17,601 nucleotides of DNA from an uncultured Prevotella sp. (GCA_900542795.1 UQPD01000037.1:1-17601), one strand, 5' to 3'. Shown: positions 1-7,265, counted from the stretch's first letter. Notes: a model not told the origin generated them from the letters alone. A program made the numbers and translations.

Positions 1-47
1 CTACACGCGTAAGATCGTCGGCAGCGTCAGATGTGTATAAGAGACAG
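1..47. other. Library adapter (Nextera/Tn5, i5 side), not genomic
   Basis: Bases 1-6 match the end of the Illumina P5 arm. Bases 7-14 (GCGTAAGA) sit in the 8-base i5 index slot. Bases 15-28 are the Nextera read-1 tail TCGTCGGCAGCGTC, and 29-47 are the Tn5 mosaic end AGATGTGTATAAGAGACAG. The order is exactly that of a sequencing library molecule, so this is untrimmed adapter and genomic sequence starts at about 48. It should not be read as a natural transposon end. Confidence 0.97.
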
Positions 48-112
48 CTTTTATTCCCTATCTAATTAAAAATCATGAGAGGATACAAGCAAAATACCAA
101 TACATAATAATT

Positions 113-173
113 AATAATGAATAATCAATTTTTCATTATTCATTATTCATTATCCATTATTCATTATTCATTA
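113..173. repeat. Heptad repeat tract with inverted partner
   Basis: Six 7-bp units of TTCATTA run without gaps over 132-173; the fourth (153-159) has one change (TCCATTA). The complementary 13-mer AATAATGAATAAT at 113-125 pairs perfectly with ATTATTCATTATT at 135-147, so the tract can fold into a hairpin. It lies downstream of rpsJ, next to the contig end. No coding sequence is seen in 48-180. Confidence 0.8.
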
Positions 174-180
174 ACCAAAA

Positions 181-212
181 GTCCCCATTTCAGCAAAAAC
201 CGAAATGGGGAC
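181..212 (-). terminator. Intrinsic terminator-like hairpin after rpsJ
   Basis: GTCCCCATTTC (181-191) and GAAATGGGGAC (202-212) form a perfect 11-bp stem with a 10-nt loop. Read on the minus strand the stem is followed by ACTTTTGG, a short U-rich tail, and it begins 31 bp beyond the rpsJ stop. It probably ends the str transcript, although attenuation ahead of further ribosomal genes is also possible. Confidence 0.65.
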
Positions 213-243
213 ATGTGTTTTGTATGATGTCTTAACCCAGGTA

Positions 244-549
244 CTATACCTTGATTTCAACTTCAACACCACAAGGCAACTCGAGCTTCATCAAAGCGTC
301 AACAGTCTTAGCAGTTGAGCTATAGATGTCGATAAGACGCTTGTAAGTAGACATCTCAAACTGTTCGCGGCTCTTCTTGTTAACGAAAGTAGAGCGGTTA
401 ACAGTGATGATGCGCTTGCGTGTGGGAAGGGGAATAGGACCGCTAACAACGGCACCAGTAGCCTTCACGTTCTTTACGATCTTCTCAGCTGACTTTTCAA
501 CGAGAGTGTGATCGAAGCTTTTCAGCTTAATACGAATTTTCTGACTCAT
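244..549 (-). CDS. rpsJ: 30S ribosomal protein S10 (uS10)
   Basis: This 101-residue protein is a full-length S10, a component of the head of the 30S subunit; in other bacteria it also forms the NusB-S10 antitermination complex. The conserved loop core GPIPLPTRKRIITV lies at about residues 37-50, followed by the Bacteroidetes-like STFVNKKSREQFEM segment. The start ATG is preceded by an A-rich leader without a Shine-Dalgarno sequence, normal for Bacteroidetes. It is the last visible gene of the str operon, 109 bp after fusA. That gap holds a strong hairpin, and another hairpin follows the stop codon, so S10 may be set apart from the rplC-rplD genes that commonly follow it. Those genes would lie beyond the contig end and cannot be judged. 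Confidence 0.97.
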   Translation of the reverse strand: MSQKIRIKLKSFDHTLVEKSAEKIVKNVKATGAVVSGPIPLPTRKRIITVNRSTFVNKKSREQFEMSTYKRLIDIYSSTAKTVDALMKLELPCGVEVEIKV

Positions 550-573
550 TTTTGTTTATTATGTTTATTTGAA

Positions 574-623
574 AATCCTTGTCAGGATGGCGGGATAAGA
601 GTCATTCGTTATCCCGCCCCTGA
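574..623 (-). promoter_or_regulatory. Structured leader between fusA and rpsJ
   Basis: GGCGGGATAA (589-598) pairs perfectly with TTATCCCGCC (609-618). Outside it TCAGG (582-586) pairs with CCTGA (619-623), with two unpaired bases on one side, giving a 15-bp stem. Read on the minus strand a second, smaller hairpin (ATCCT, GACA loop, AGGAT; 575-588) follows, and its bases overlap the outer arm of the first, so the two are mutually exclusive. A short T run comes after it, about 20 bases before the rpsJ ATG. It could be an attenuator, an intercistronic terminator or an mRNA-stability hairpin. Confidence 0.5.
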
Positions 624-658
624 GCAAAGAAAAAAGTTTTTTTATGAGATGAGGTTAA

Positions 659-2779
659 TTACTTAACCAAGTCTACGCGACCCTTAATTTCCTCGAGCAC
701 AGCTTTAGCGATGCTTGAAGATACAGGTGCATGGTGATCATACTGCATAGAGCTTGATGCACGACCCGAAGTAATAGTACGGAGAGCTGTTACGTAACCG
801 AACATTTCTGCCAGAGGAACCATAGCCTTAACGATACGAGCACCGCTACGGCTGCTTTCCATACCTTCTACTTGACCACGACGCTTGTTCAAGTCACCGA
901 TAACGTCACCCATGTTTTCTTCAGGAGTAACAACTTCGAGCTTCATGATAGGCTCCATCAAAACGGGGCCAGCCTGAGAGCAAGCGTTCTTGTAAGCCTG
1001 GAGGGCAGCGATTTCGAATGACAACTGGTCAGAGTCAACGGGGTGGAATGAACCATCGAGCAACTCAACCTTCAAGCTATCCAAGGGGAAGCCACCGAGC
1101 ACACCACTCTTCATAGCGTTCTCGAAGCCCTTCTGTACTGAAGGAATAAATTCCTTAGGAATGTTACCACCAGTTACCTTGTTGATGAACTGCAAACCAC
1201 CTTCCTTGAAGTCTTCGTCTACAGGACCAACGTTTACAATGATATCGGCGAACTTACCACGACCACCCGACTGCTTCTTGTAAACCTCGCGGAGGTTAAC
1301 AGTCTTAGTGATAGCTTCCTTGTAGTTAACCTGGGGCTTACCTTGGTTACATTCTACCTTAAACTCACGCTTCAAACGGTCGATAATGATATCCAAGTGG
1401 AGCTCACCCATACCTGAGATTACTGTCTGACCGCTCTGTTCGTCAGTCTTAACAGTAAAGGTAGGATCTTCTTCAGCCAACTTAGCCAAACCTTGTGACA
1501 ACTTGTCGAGGTCCTTCTGAGTCTTAGGCTCTACTGCGATACCAATAACGGGATCGGGGAAGTCCATTGACTCGAGTACGATAGGAGCATCTTCGTCGCA
1601 AAGTGTATCACCAGTGTGAATATCCTTGAAACCTACACCTGCACCAATATCACCAGCTGAGATTACTTCAACAGGGTTTTGGTGGTTAGAGTGCATCTGG
1701 AACAAACGAGATACGCGTTCCTTCTTGCGTGAACGAGTGTTGTAGATGTATGAACCAGCTTCAACCTTACCAGAGTAAACGCGGAAGAAAGTCAAACGAC
1801 CAACGTAGGGGTCAGTTGCAATCTTAAATGCGAGCGCTGAAGTGTGTTCGTCTTCGCTAGGCTTGCGGTCTTCCTCTTCACCAGTTTCGGGGTTAGTACC
1901 TACGATGTTAGGAGTATCGAGCGGAGAAGGCAAGAACATACATACGTAGTCGAGCAATGTCTGAACACCCTTGTTCTTGAATGAAGAACCCTGCGTCATA
2001 GGAACGATATCCATAGCCAAAGTACCCTTACGGATAGCGGCTACAATTTCCTCTTCAGTGATAGTAGAAGGATCGTCGAAGAACTTCTCCATCAAAGCTT
2101 CGTCGCATTCAGCAGCGGTTTCAACCATCTTGTCGTGCCACTCTTGAGCTTCGTCTTGCAATTCAGCGGGGATGTCGTCTACTTCGTATTCAGCACCCAT
2201 TGTCTCATCGTGCCAGAAGATAGCCTTCATCTTGATAAGGTCAACGATACCCTTGAAGTTTTCTTCAGCACCGATAGGAATTGAGATTACACAGGGGTTA
2301 GCGCCAAGAATAGCCTTCATTTGGCGAACCACCTCAAAGAAGTCGGCACCCGAGCGGTCCATCTTGTTAACGTAACCAATACGGGGAACGTTATACTTGT
2401 CAGCCTGACGCCATACAGTTTCAGACTGCGGTTCAACACCACCTACAGCACAGTAAGTTGCTACAGCGCCATCGAGCACACGGAGCGAACGTTCAACCTC
2501 AGCAGTAAAGTCAACGTGACCCGGAGTATCAATCAAGTTAATCTTGTAAGTTTGATTATTCCAGTGCCAAGAGCAAGTAGTGGCAGCAGAGGTAATAGTG
2601 ATACCGCGCTCTTGTTCCTGGGCCATCCAGTCCATAGTAGCGCCACCATCGTGAACCTCGCCAATCTTGTGAGTCTTACCTGTGTAGAACAAGATACGCT
2701 CAGAAGTTGTAGTCTTACCGGCATCGATGTGCGCCATGATACCGATGTTACGAGTCAAATGTAAATCGTGCTTTGCCAT
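659..2779 (-). CDS. fusA: Translation elongation factor G
   Basis: EF-G is the GTPase that drives tRNA-mRNA translocation and, with RRF, ribosome recycling. The 706-residue length is normal. GTPase motifs are intact: P-loop AHIDAGKTT at residues 16-24, switch region RGITIT near 59-63, DTPGHVDF at 84-91 including the catalytic His88, and NKMD at 138-141. The rest follows the usual EF-G order: domain II from about 310, domains III-IV to about 615, and a C-terminal domain V with the GYVTALRTITSGRASSSM segment. It is canonical EF-G rather than the ribosome-protection or LepA branches. It starts 26 bp after rpsG, in the classic str-operon position. tuf does not follow it, as is usual in Bacteroidetes. 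Confidence 0.98.
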   Translation of the reverse strand: MAKHDLHLTRNIGIMAHIDAGKTTTSERILFYTGKTHKIGEVHDGGATMDWMAQEQERGITITSAATTCSWHWNNQTYKINLIDTPGHVDFTAEVERSLRVLDGAVATYCAVGGVEPQSETVWRQADKYNVPRIGYVNKMDRSGADFFEVVRQMKAILGANPCVISIPIGAEENFKGIVDLIKMKAIFWHDETMGAEYEVDDIPAELQDEAQEWHDKMVETAAECDEALMEKFFDDPSTITEEEIVAAIRKGTLAMDIVPMTQGSSFKNKGVQTLLDYVCMFLPSPLDTPNIVGTNPETGEEEDRKPSEDEHTSALAFKIATDPYVGRLTFFRVYSGKVEAGSYIYNTRSRKKERVSRLFQMHSNHQNPVEVISAGDIGAGVGFKDIHTGDTLCDEDAPIVLESMDFPDPVIGIAVEPKTQKDLDKLSQGLAKLAEEDPTFTVKTDEQSGQTVISGMGELHLDIIIDRLKREFKVECNQGKPQVNYKEAITKTVNLREVYKKQSGGRGKFADIIVNVGPVDEDFKEGGLQFINKVTGGNIPKEFIPSVQKGFENAMKSGVLGGFPLDSLKVELLDGSFHPVDSDQLSFEIAALQAYKNACSQAGPVLMEPIMKLEVVTPEENMGDVIGDLNKRRGQVEGMESSRSGARIVKAMVPLAEMFGYVTALRTITSGRASSSMQYDHHAPVSSSIAKAVLEEIKGRVDLVK

Positions 2780-2805
2780 CGTTTAATGTATTCTCAATTT
2801 GAAAA

Positions 2806-3282
2806 TTAGAATCTGAAGTGAGCGAATGCGCGGTTAGCCTCAGCCATACGGTGCATATCTTCCTTACGCTTAAAGGCACCACCCTGTTCGTTGAAAGCGT
2901 CCATAATCTCAGCCGAGAGTTTGTCAGCCATAGTCTTACCACCACGCTTACGAGCGAAGGCGATCATGTTCTTCATGGCTACTGACTCCTTACGATCGGG
3001 ACGAATTTCAGTAGGAACCTGGAAAGTAGCACCACCAATGCGGCGGCTCTTAACCTCTACCTGAGGTGTGATTTTGTCGAGGGCAGCCTTCCAAATTTCG
3101 AGGGCGCTCTTCTCCTGATCCTTCATCTTCTCGCCAACAATGTTAAGCGCGTTGTAGAAGATTTCGTAAGAGATAGACTTCTTACCATCATACATCAAGT
3201 GGTTAACGAACTTCGAAACTTTTACGTCACCAAATACGGGATCGGGAAGGATCACACGCTTCTTAGGTTTTGCTTTTCTCAT
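2806..3282 (-). CDS. rpsG: 30S ribosomal protein S7 (uS7)
   Basis: S7 binds the 3' major domain of 16S rRNA, nucleates 30S head assembly and lines the E site. The 158-residue length is the family norm. Recognisable segments are the N-terminal RKAKPKKRVILPDPVFGD, the VSKFVNHLMYDGKKSI helix region, VKSRRIGGATFQVPTEIRPDR (about 78-98) that forms the beta-hairpin facing the E site, and the C-terminal MAEANRAFAHFRF. The ATG is preceded on the minus strand by an A/T-rich leader with no Shine-Dalgarno sequence. The gap to rpsL is unusually long (355 bp) and shows no own Bacteroidetes-type promoter, so the gene is probably transcribed from the rpsL promoter. Confidence 0.97.
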   Translation of the reverse strand: MRKAKPKKRVILPDPVFGDVKVSKFVNHLMYDGKKSISYEIFYNALNIVGEKMKDQEKSALEIWKAALDKITPQVEVKSRRIGGATFQVPTEIRPDRKESVAMKNMIAFARKRGGKTMADKLSAEIMDAFNEQGGAFKRKEDMHRMAEANRAFAHFRF

Positions 3283-3637
3283 TTTGAGTAAAAAATTGGT
3301 TTATTAGGGCTGCAATTCAGTTCTTCAACTCCCCATTGGGATGTTTACTCAACCGCTGCAAACCAAAAGTGTGAATAAAAAAAAGAATTTACAACTGTAT
3401 GTGTTGTTGTGTTGTGCAGTTTCGTTTTTTTTTTCGTAGCACACCTATTATAAATAAGCGTGCATACACGCATTCCACTGCAAGGGGAAAGCGTAGTGTT
3501 TACTAAAAAGAGCAAATATGCAAATGCGGAATACCGTTTACAAACCACACGTTGGCGAACCAATTTTCAGCATCAACGCATTCAACATTTGCAGATTCTC
3601 ACATTTGCACATTTGCACATTTCGAACCGAGGTTCAA
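3283..3637. other. Long non-coding spacer inside the str operon
   Basis: This 355-bp stretch separates rpsL from rpsG. It contains three perfect-to-near-perfect CACATTTG octamers next to the rpsL stop, a 5-bp hairpin with a 4-nt loop (GCGTG 3458-3462 with CACGC 3467-3471), and a run of about 12 T on the plus strand at 3424-3435. No credible reading frame was found, and no CAAAnnTA (minus-strand TAnnTTTG) promoter. It is transcribed as an internal leader if the operon is one unit. Confidence 0.6.
3600..3623. repeat. Three tandem CACATTTG octamers
   Basis: CACATTTG occurs at 3600-3607 and 3608-3615, followed by CACATTTC at 3616-3623, 14 bp past the rpsL stop. A looser relative, AACATTTGCAG, lies just before at about 3585. 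It resembles the short-period intergenic repeats at both ends of the window in style but not in sequence. Confidence 0.8.
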
Positions 3638-4021
3638 TTACTTCTTAGCAGCCTTGGGGCGCTTAGCACCGTACTTAGAACGGCGCTGTGTACGGTTAGC
3701 TACACCTGCAGTATCAAGCGTACCGCGAACGATGTGATAACGCACACCAGGAAGATCCTTTACACGACCACCGCGAACAAGCACGATGCTGTGTTCCTGC
3801 AAGTTGTGACCTTCACCAGGGATGTAAGAGTTAACCTCCTTAGAGTTAGTTAAGCGCACACGGGCAACCTTACGCATAGCTGAGTTAGGCTTTTTAGGCG
3901 TGGTAGTATACACACGCACACAAACGCCACGACGCTGCGGACATGAATCCAATGCAGGCGACTTACTCTTGTCAGCTGCAACGCTTCTGCCCTTTCTTAC
4001 TAATTGTTGGATAGTAGGCAT
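3638..4021 (-). CDS. rpsL: 30S ribosomal protein S12 (uS12)
   Basis: S12 sits at the decoding centre of the 30S subunit and governs accuracy of codon reading. The 127-residue sequence is complete. It carries TTTPKKPNSAMRKVARVRLTN and the VRGGRVKDLPGVRYH loop, and it ends in a lysine-rich tail. Lys43 and Lys88, the two positions whose substitution usually gives streptomycin resistance, are both wild type; numbering matches the E. coli protein. It is the first gene of the str operon. A strong Bacteroidetes-type promoter ends about 85 bp upstream, and the leader is nearly pure A/T on the minus strand, as expected of a highly translated Bacteroidetes gene lacking a Shine-Dalgarno sequence. Confidence 0.98.
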   Translation of the reverse strand: MPTIQQLVRKGRSVAADKSKSPALDSCPQRRGVCVRVYTTTPKKPNSAMRKVARVRLTNSKEVNSYIPGEGHNLQEHSIVLVRGGRVKDLPGVRYHIVRGTLDTAGVANRTQRRSKYGAKRPKAAKK

Positions 4022-4106
4022 TGTTTTATTTTTTTATTGTTATATATTTTGTTTTATTTTTATCGAAGTCATAAGGGTGCAAGTATACACTACACCATTC
4101 GGGCTG

Positions 4107-4138
4107 CAAAGTTAGAAACTTTTCTCGGAACAACCAAC
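4107..4138 (-). promoter_or_regulatory. Promoter of the str operon (Bacteroidetes sigma factor type)
   Basis: On the minus strand GTTG (4138-4135) is followed after 20 nt by TAACTTTG (4114-4107), matching the -33 TTTG / -7 TAnnTTTG consensus of Bacteroides primary promoters. Transcription would begin near 4100, giving a leader of about 80 nt before the rpsL ATG. That leader is very A-rich in the RNA. Confidence 0.6.
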
Positions 4139-4268
4139 AGAAAATCAATCTTTATCAACAACTTTTTTATACAAAACACCGTTTTATAGATTTTTGACTG
4201 ATTTTTTTGAAAGAAAGGGAGGAGGAGGGAATAAATGAAAGAATAAGGAGAAGGAGAATACATAACGC

Positions 4269-4294
4269 GGTTTTAAACAAACTAAATTAAAACC
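4269..4294 (-). terminator. Weak hairpin after the histidine kinase gene
   Basis: GGTTTTAA (4269-4276) and TTAAAACC (4287-4294) pair over 8 bp, 17 bp beyond the kinase stop codon. On the minus strand no T run follows, so termination is uncertain; without it, kinase transcripts could read into rpsL. Confidence 0.3.
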
Positions 4295-4310
4295 AGAAAA
4301 AACAATCCTA

Positions 4311-5153
4311 CTAAAAGTCTAAGACAAAGGTTACATGATAACCCGCATCTGCCTTTTCCGCCAACCGCAATGCACAACCTTGCATCGTCATAATTTGTCG
4401 AGATAAAGCTAAACCAATGCCCGTCCCTGTGGATTTTGTTGTATAAAATGGAACAAAAATATCCCTACGCACCTCTGGCAAAATAGGTGTTCCATCATTG
4501 CTTATGTGCAAAAAAGGTGCTTGCCATGTTATATTTACACGTTTAGCTTGAGCTTCAATGGCATTCTTTATTATATTAACAAACACCTGACGCAAAAGCA
4601 TTTCGTCAGCCTCAACCGAAACAGTTTCTGGAATTTGAATTTCCCATTTTATAGTAGGGTATAAAGCTTTTAGGTTCAAAATGAATTTTTCTAAGCACAC
4701 ATTTGTTATCACAGGCTCTTGCAGTTGCGTCATTTTTCGATAGCTATCCACAAAAGCCACCAAATTATCAGCTGCCTCATGAATGGCATAAATGCCTTTT
4801 TCTAACGAAGTGCCCACAACTTGCGGATGTTCAAGATAGGCTTGACTGATGCTTTGTATCGGTGTACTTACATTCATAATTTCATGCGTAAGCACCCTTG
4901 TTAGTTTTTGCCACGACTCCACCTCGTTTTTCGCCACCAACTTACCTATATCTTGCCCAAGGTCGTTCAAAGCTTCTTGCAAAGCCCTTTCGCCATAAAA
5001 CAATCCATTTACAGGCAAACGAAATGTAAAATCCCTATTCAGAGCTGCCTCTCGCATCAAATGAGCACGCGTCCTTAGTTTATTTTGATGATGGAAAAAA
5101 GCAATCAAACCTCCCACAAGTACCACAACATGAATAAAAACAACTATCATCAT
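4311..5153 (-). CDS. Sensor histidine kinase, minimal input region
   Basis: A membrane-anchored histidine kinase of 280 residues. Residues 3-20 form a single hydrophobic segment and then a HAMP-less linker follows, so there is almost no periplasmic sensor. The dimerisation and phosphorylation box is LTRVLTHEIMNVSTPI, with phospho-acceptor His90. The catalytic domain has an N box (VFVNIIKNAIEAQ), a G1-like NDGTPI and FYTTKSTGTGIGLALSR as F and G2 boxes, so it should bind ATP. Its ATG overlaps the stop of the response regulator as ATGA, showing translational coupling, and the pair is the obvious signalling partner set. Many Bacteroidetes relatives are longer, with a larger sensory part. The signal may therefore come through the membrane segment or a partner protein, perhaps the adjacent pump; this last point is inference. 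Confidence 0.9.
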   Translation of the reverse strand: MMIVVFIHVVVLVGGLIAFFHHQNKLRTRAHLMREAALNRDFTFRLPVNGLFYGERALQEALNDLGQDIGKLVAKNEVESWQKLTRVLTHEIMNVSTPIQSISQAYLEHPQVVGTSLEKGIYAIHEAADNLVAFVDSYRKMTQLQEPVITNVCLEKFILNLKALYPTIKWEIQIPETVSVEADEMLLRQVFVNIIKNAIEAQAKRVNITWQAPFLHISNDGTPILPEVRRDIFVPFYTTKSTGTGIGLALSRQIMTMQGCALRLAEKADAGYHVTFVLDF

Positions 5154-5671
5154 CGGCCCAACTTTTTATAAAGTCTTTGACGTGAGATTTCAAGTAATTC
5201 AGCAGCTTTGCTAATATTACCATGACACTTATCAACCACCTTACGCACATGCTCCTCTTCCATTTTTTCTAAAGAAACAACTTCCGCATTCACGTCAATA
5301 GCATCCTTCAACACACGGATAAGTTCATGATTATCCCAAGGTTTAGTCACAAAATCTACTGCCCCACTTTTCAACCCTTTCACCGCAAGTTTCACATCTG
5401 CATAAGCTGTCATCAACACAATGGGTACATTAGGATGTCTGCGATGAATTGCCTGAACCCACAACAACCCCTCTTGTCCATTATTTACCCCTAATGAAAA
5501 ATTCATATCAAGCAGAATAACATCTATATGCTCTTGCTCCAAAGTAGCTAATATTTTATCGGGCTTCGTAAGGGTTAATATACGTTCAAACACACCCTCC
5601 AAACAGATTTCTAAAGTTGTAAAAATCGATTCATTGTCATCTACAACCAAAACATTTCCATATTTAGCCAT
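5150..5671 (-). CDS. Response regulator, receiver plus Fis-type HTH (no AAA+ domain)
   Basis: The receiver domain spans about residues 4-122, with acidic pocket Asp11-Asp12, phospho-acceptor Asp55 (VILLDMNF), Thr88 (VLMTAYAD) and Lys110 (TKPWD). After a short linker the C-terminus (about 138-173) is a Fis/NtrC-type helix-turn-helix, HGNISKAAELLEISRQRLYKKL, ending just after it. At 173 residues it lacks the sigma-54-interacting AAA+ domain of NtrC-type regulators and is built like the PrrA/RegA type. It should therefore bind DNA and work with the primary sigma factor. It is divergent from the pump operon beginning at 5946 and is probably its regulator. The start ATG lies about 45 nt after a predicted promoter. 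Confidence 0.92.
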   Translation of the reverse strand: MAKYGNVLVVDDNESIFTTLEICLEGVFERILTLTKPDKILATLEQEHIDVILLDMNFSLGVNNGQEGLLWVQAIHRRHPNVPIVLMTAYADVKLAVKGLKSGAVDFVTKPWDNHELIRVLKDAIDVNAEVVSLEKMEEEHVRKVVDKCHGNISKAAELLEISRQRLYKKLGR

Positions 5672-5720
5672 TATCTATTGTTTTAAAGTTATCCTATAAA
5701 AAATACACGAATAAGTTTTG

Positions 5721-5750
5721 CAAAGTTACCTTTTCTCATACAAAATGCAA
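5721..5750 (-). promoter_or_regulatory. Promoter of the two-component operon
   Basis: Minus strand: TTG (5750-5748), 19 nt, TAACTTTG (5728-5721). This is the same -7 octamer as at the rpsL promoter. The start of transcription would fall near 5715, about 45 nt before the response-regulator ATG. Confidence 0.55.
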
Positions 5751-5825
5751 GCACATATAAACTTTTTTTATTACTCGTTTATGTCCCTTTCACACCCAAC
5801 AAAACATGAGTTTTCATTATTATGT

Positions 5826-5863
5826 GTATTATTTTAATACAGACAATTGTATTGTTTTAATAC
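5826..5863. promoter_or_regulatory. Tandem dyad operator, candidate response-regulator site
   Basis: GTATT-N5-AATAC occurs twice, at 5826-5840 and 5849-5863, with centres 23 bp apart, about two helical turns. The two 15-mers differ only at the first base of the central five (ATTTT and GTTTT). The second copy extends to an 8-bp stem, ATTGTATT/AATACAAT. They lie about 73 and 96 bp upstream of the predicted start of the pump transcript, typical for an activator. Assignment to the adjacent Fis-type regulator is inference. Confidence 0.55.
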
Positions 5864-5890
5864 AATCGTACGAGGAGAACTAGGAATGCC

Positions 5891-5922
5891 TTGGTTTAAC
5901 CACTTACTTGATTATACCTTTG
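5891..5922 (+). promoter_or_regulatory. Promoter of the pump operon
   Basis: TTG (5891-5893), 21 nt, TACCTTTG (5915-5922). Transcription would start near 5929, leaving a leader of about 17 nt before ATG 5946. This promoter lies inside the longer upstream reading frame (ATG 5847), which argues against that start. Confidence 0.6.
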
Positions 5923-5945
5923 TAGCAACAAAAAAAGACAAGTCT

Positions 5946-7265
5946 ATGAAAGGATTAACTCACATATTGTTCTGTCTATCATTTGTCACGGCAAATGCAC
6001 AACGCCCTTGGACTGCCAACCAATGTATGCAATATGCCGTCACACACAACCATGAGGTGCGCTTACAACATATAACCCTCGACAACTATCAAACAGAAAA
6101 ACTACGACAAACAACCGCCTTTCTTCCGACTGCCGAAACCAACATCGGTGGACAATATAACTTTGGTAGAGCCATTGACCCCGAGACCAACACATACACA
6201 AATGTCAGCACGTTCTACAACTCCTATAATATATCTGCAAGTATTCCTGTTTTTGATGGTTTTCAAAGATACAACAATCTGCGTGCAGCAAGGGCTGATG
6301 TTTTGATGGGCAAGAGTCAACTATTAGCACTGAAGGATGCCACAGCCCAAAAGGTTTTACAAACCTATTTACAATTACTCTATTACAAAGGTTGCATTGA
6401 CATTGCCATACAAAAAAGAGCTGAAAGCGAAATGTTACTAAAACAAACCCAACTGATGGTGGAGGTAGGACAGAAGGGCGAGGCAGACGTGGCACAAATA
6501 CAAGCCACTTTCGCAGCCGACGATTATGAAGTTACCCATCAACAAGGACTTTATGCCCAAACGCTGCTAACGATGAAACAACAGATGAACTATCCCATTA
6601 ACGAACCGTTAGAAATTACAGCCCACGACGAAACGCTACAAGATGCAGCTCTTGTAAATCAATCAGAAATCTTAGCAGAAGCCAAACGCAATAATCCCGA
6701 AATTAAACAAGCTGAATATGGTTTAAAATCAGCCCAATACGCTTACCGTTCAAGCAAAGGAGCCCTATTCCCCACCCTATCTATAGGTGTGGGAGCCTCA
6801 ACCACATATTACAAACAGCAAAACCTCCCTCACACATCAAGTTTCGGTAAGCAGTTTCGCAACAATGCTGGTGAGTTTGTCTATGCCACACTCTCCATAC
6901 CTCTATTCAACCGTTTAAACACACTAACAAATATGCGACGTCAACGCAACAATGTAAAACGAGCTGAAGAAGAGTTAGCATACCGAAACAATGAGTTGCA
7001 AAGACTCATTCAAGAAACTATTGTAGACCAAGAGAGTAGCAGAAAAGAAACTAAAAAGATGCAAGCGAAGGTAGAGGCTGACAGCATTGCAGCACAACTC
7101 ACCATACATAAATATAAAGAAGGGCTTGCCACGTCTATCGATGTACAAACGCAATCCGTTACACTACTCCAAAGCAAAGCACAGCTGCTTCAATGCGAAC
7201 TCACCTATATTTATAAAACCAGAATTCTCAATTTTTATAAAGGAATACCCTTATGGACAGAATAA
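5946..7265 (+). CDS. TolC-family outer-membrane efflux protein
   Basis: This is the outer-membrane channel of a tripartite export system. From ATG 5946 the product has 439 residues and starts with a clear signal peptide (KGLTHILFCLSFVTANA, cut near residue 18-19). An in-frame ATG at 5847 would add 33 non-signal-like residues and overlap the promoter, so it is not used. The body shows the two OEP repeats: an N-terminal helical hairpin beginning RPWTANQCMQYAVTHNHEVRL, a strand pair with FGRAIDPETNTYTN and SIPVFDGFQRYNNLRAARAD, then the second repeat with NNPEIKQAEYGLKSAQ, TLSIPLFNRLNTLTNMRRQ and a closing helix. These features are typical of Bacteroidetes TolC homologues. The stop overlaps the start of the fusion-protein gene by 13 bp. 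Confidence 0.93.
   Translation: MKGLTHILFCLSFVTANAQRPWTANQCMQYAVTHNHEVRLQHITLDNYQTEKLRQTTAFLPTAETNIGGQYNFGRAIDPETNTYTNVSTFYNSYNISASIPVFDGFQRYNNLRAARADVLMGKSQLLALKDATAQKVLQTYLQLLYYKGCIDIAIQKRAESEMLLKQTQLMVEVGQKGEADVAQIQATFAADDYEVTHQQGLYAQTLLTMKQQMNYPINEPLEITAHDETLQDAALVNQSEILAEAKRNNPEIKQAEYGLKSAQYAYRSSKGALFPTLSIGVGASTTYYKQQNLPHTSSFGKQFRNNAGEFVYATLSIPLFNRLNTLTNMRRQRNNVKRAEEELAYRNNELQRLIQETIVDQESSRKETKKMQAKVEADSIAAQLTIHKYKEGLATSIDVQTQSVTLLQSKAQLLQCELTYIYKTRILNFYKGIPLWTE

Noticed and set aside
29..47. Tn5 or IS50-like transposon end
   Set aside because: It is the engineered mosaic end embedded in a full library adapter order with index slot.
2321..2764. 147-codon open frame on the plus strand inside fusA
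   Set aside because: It lies wholly antisense to a highly conserved gene and has no recognisable protein features; it is a shadow frame caused by fusA codon bias.
3518..3853. 111-codon plus-strand frame running from the rpsL-rpsG spacer into rpsL antisense
   Set aside because: About two-thirds of it is antisense to rpsL, and the composition shows no signal peptide, domain or promoter support.
5847..5945. In-frame upstream ATG extending the TolC-like protein by 33 residues
   Set aside because: The extension is not signal-peptide-like, overlaps the predicted promoter at 5891-5922, and ATG 5946 begins a normal signal peptide.
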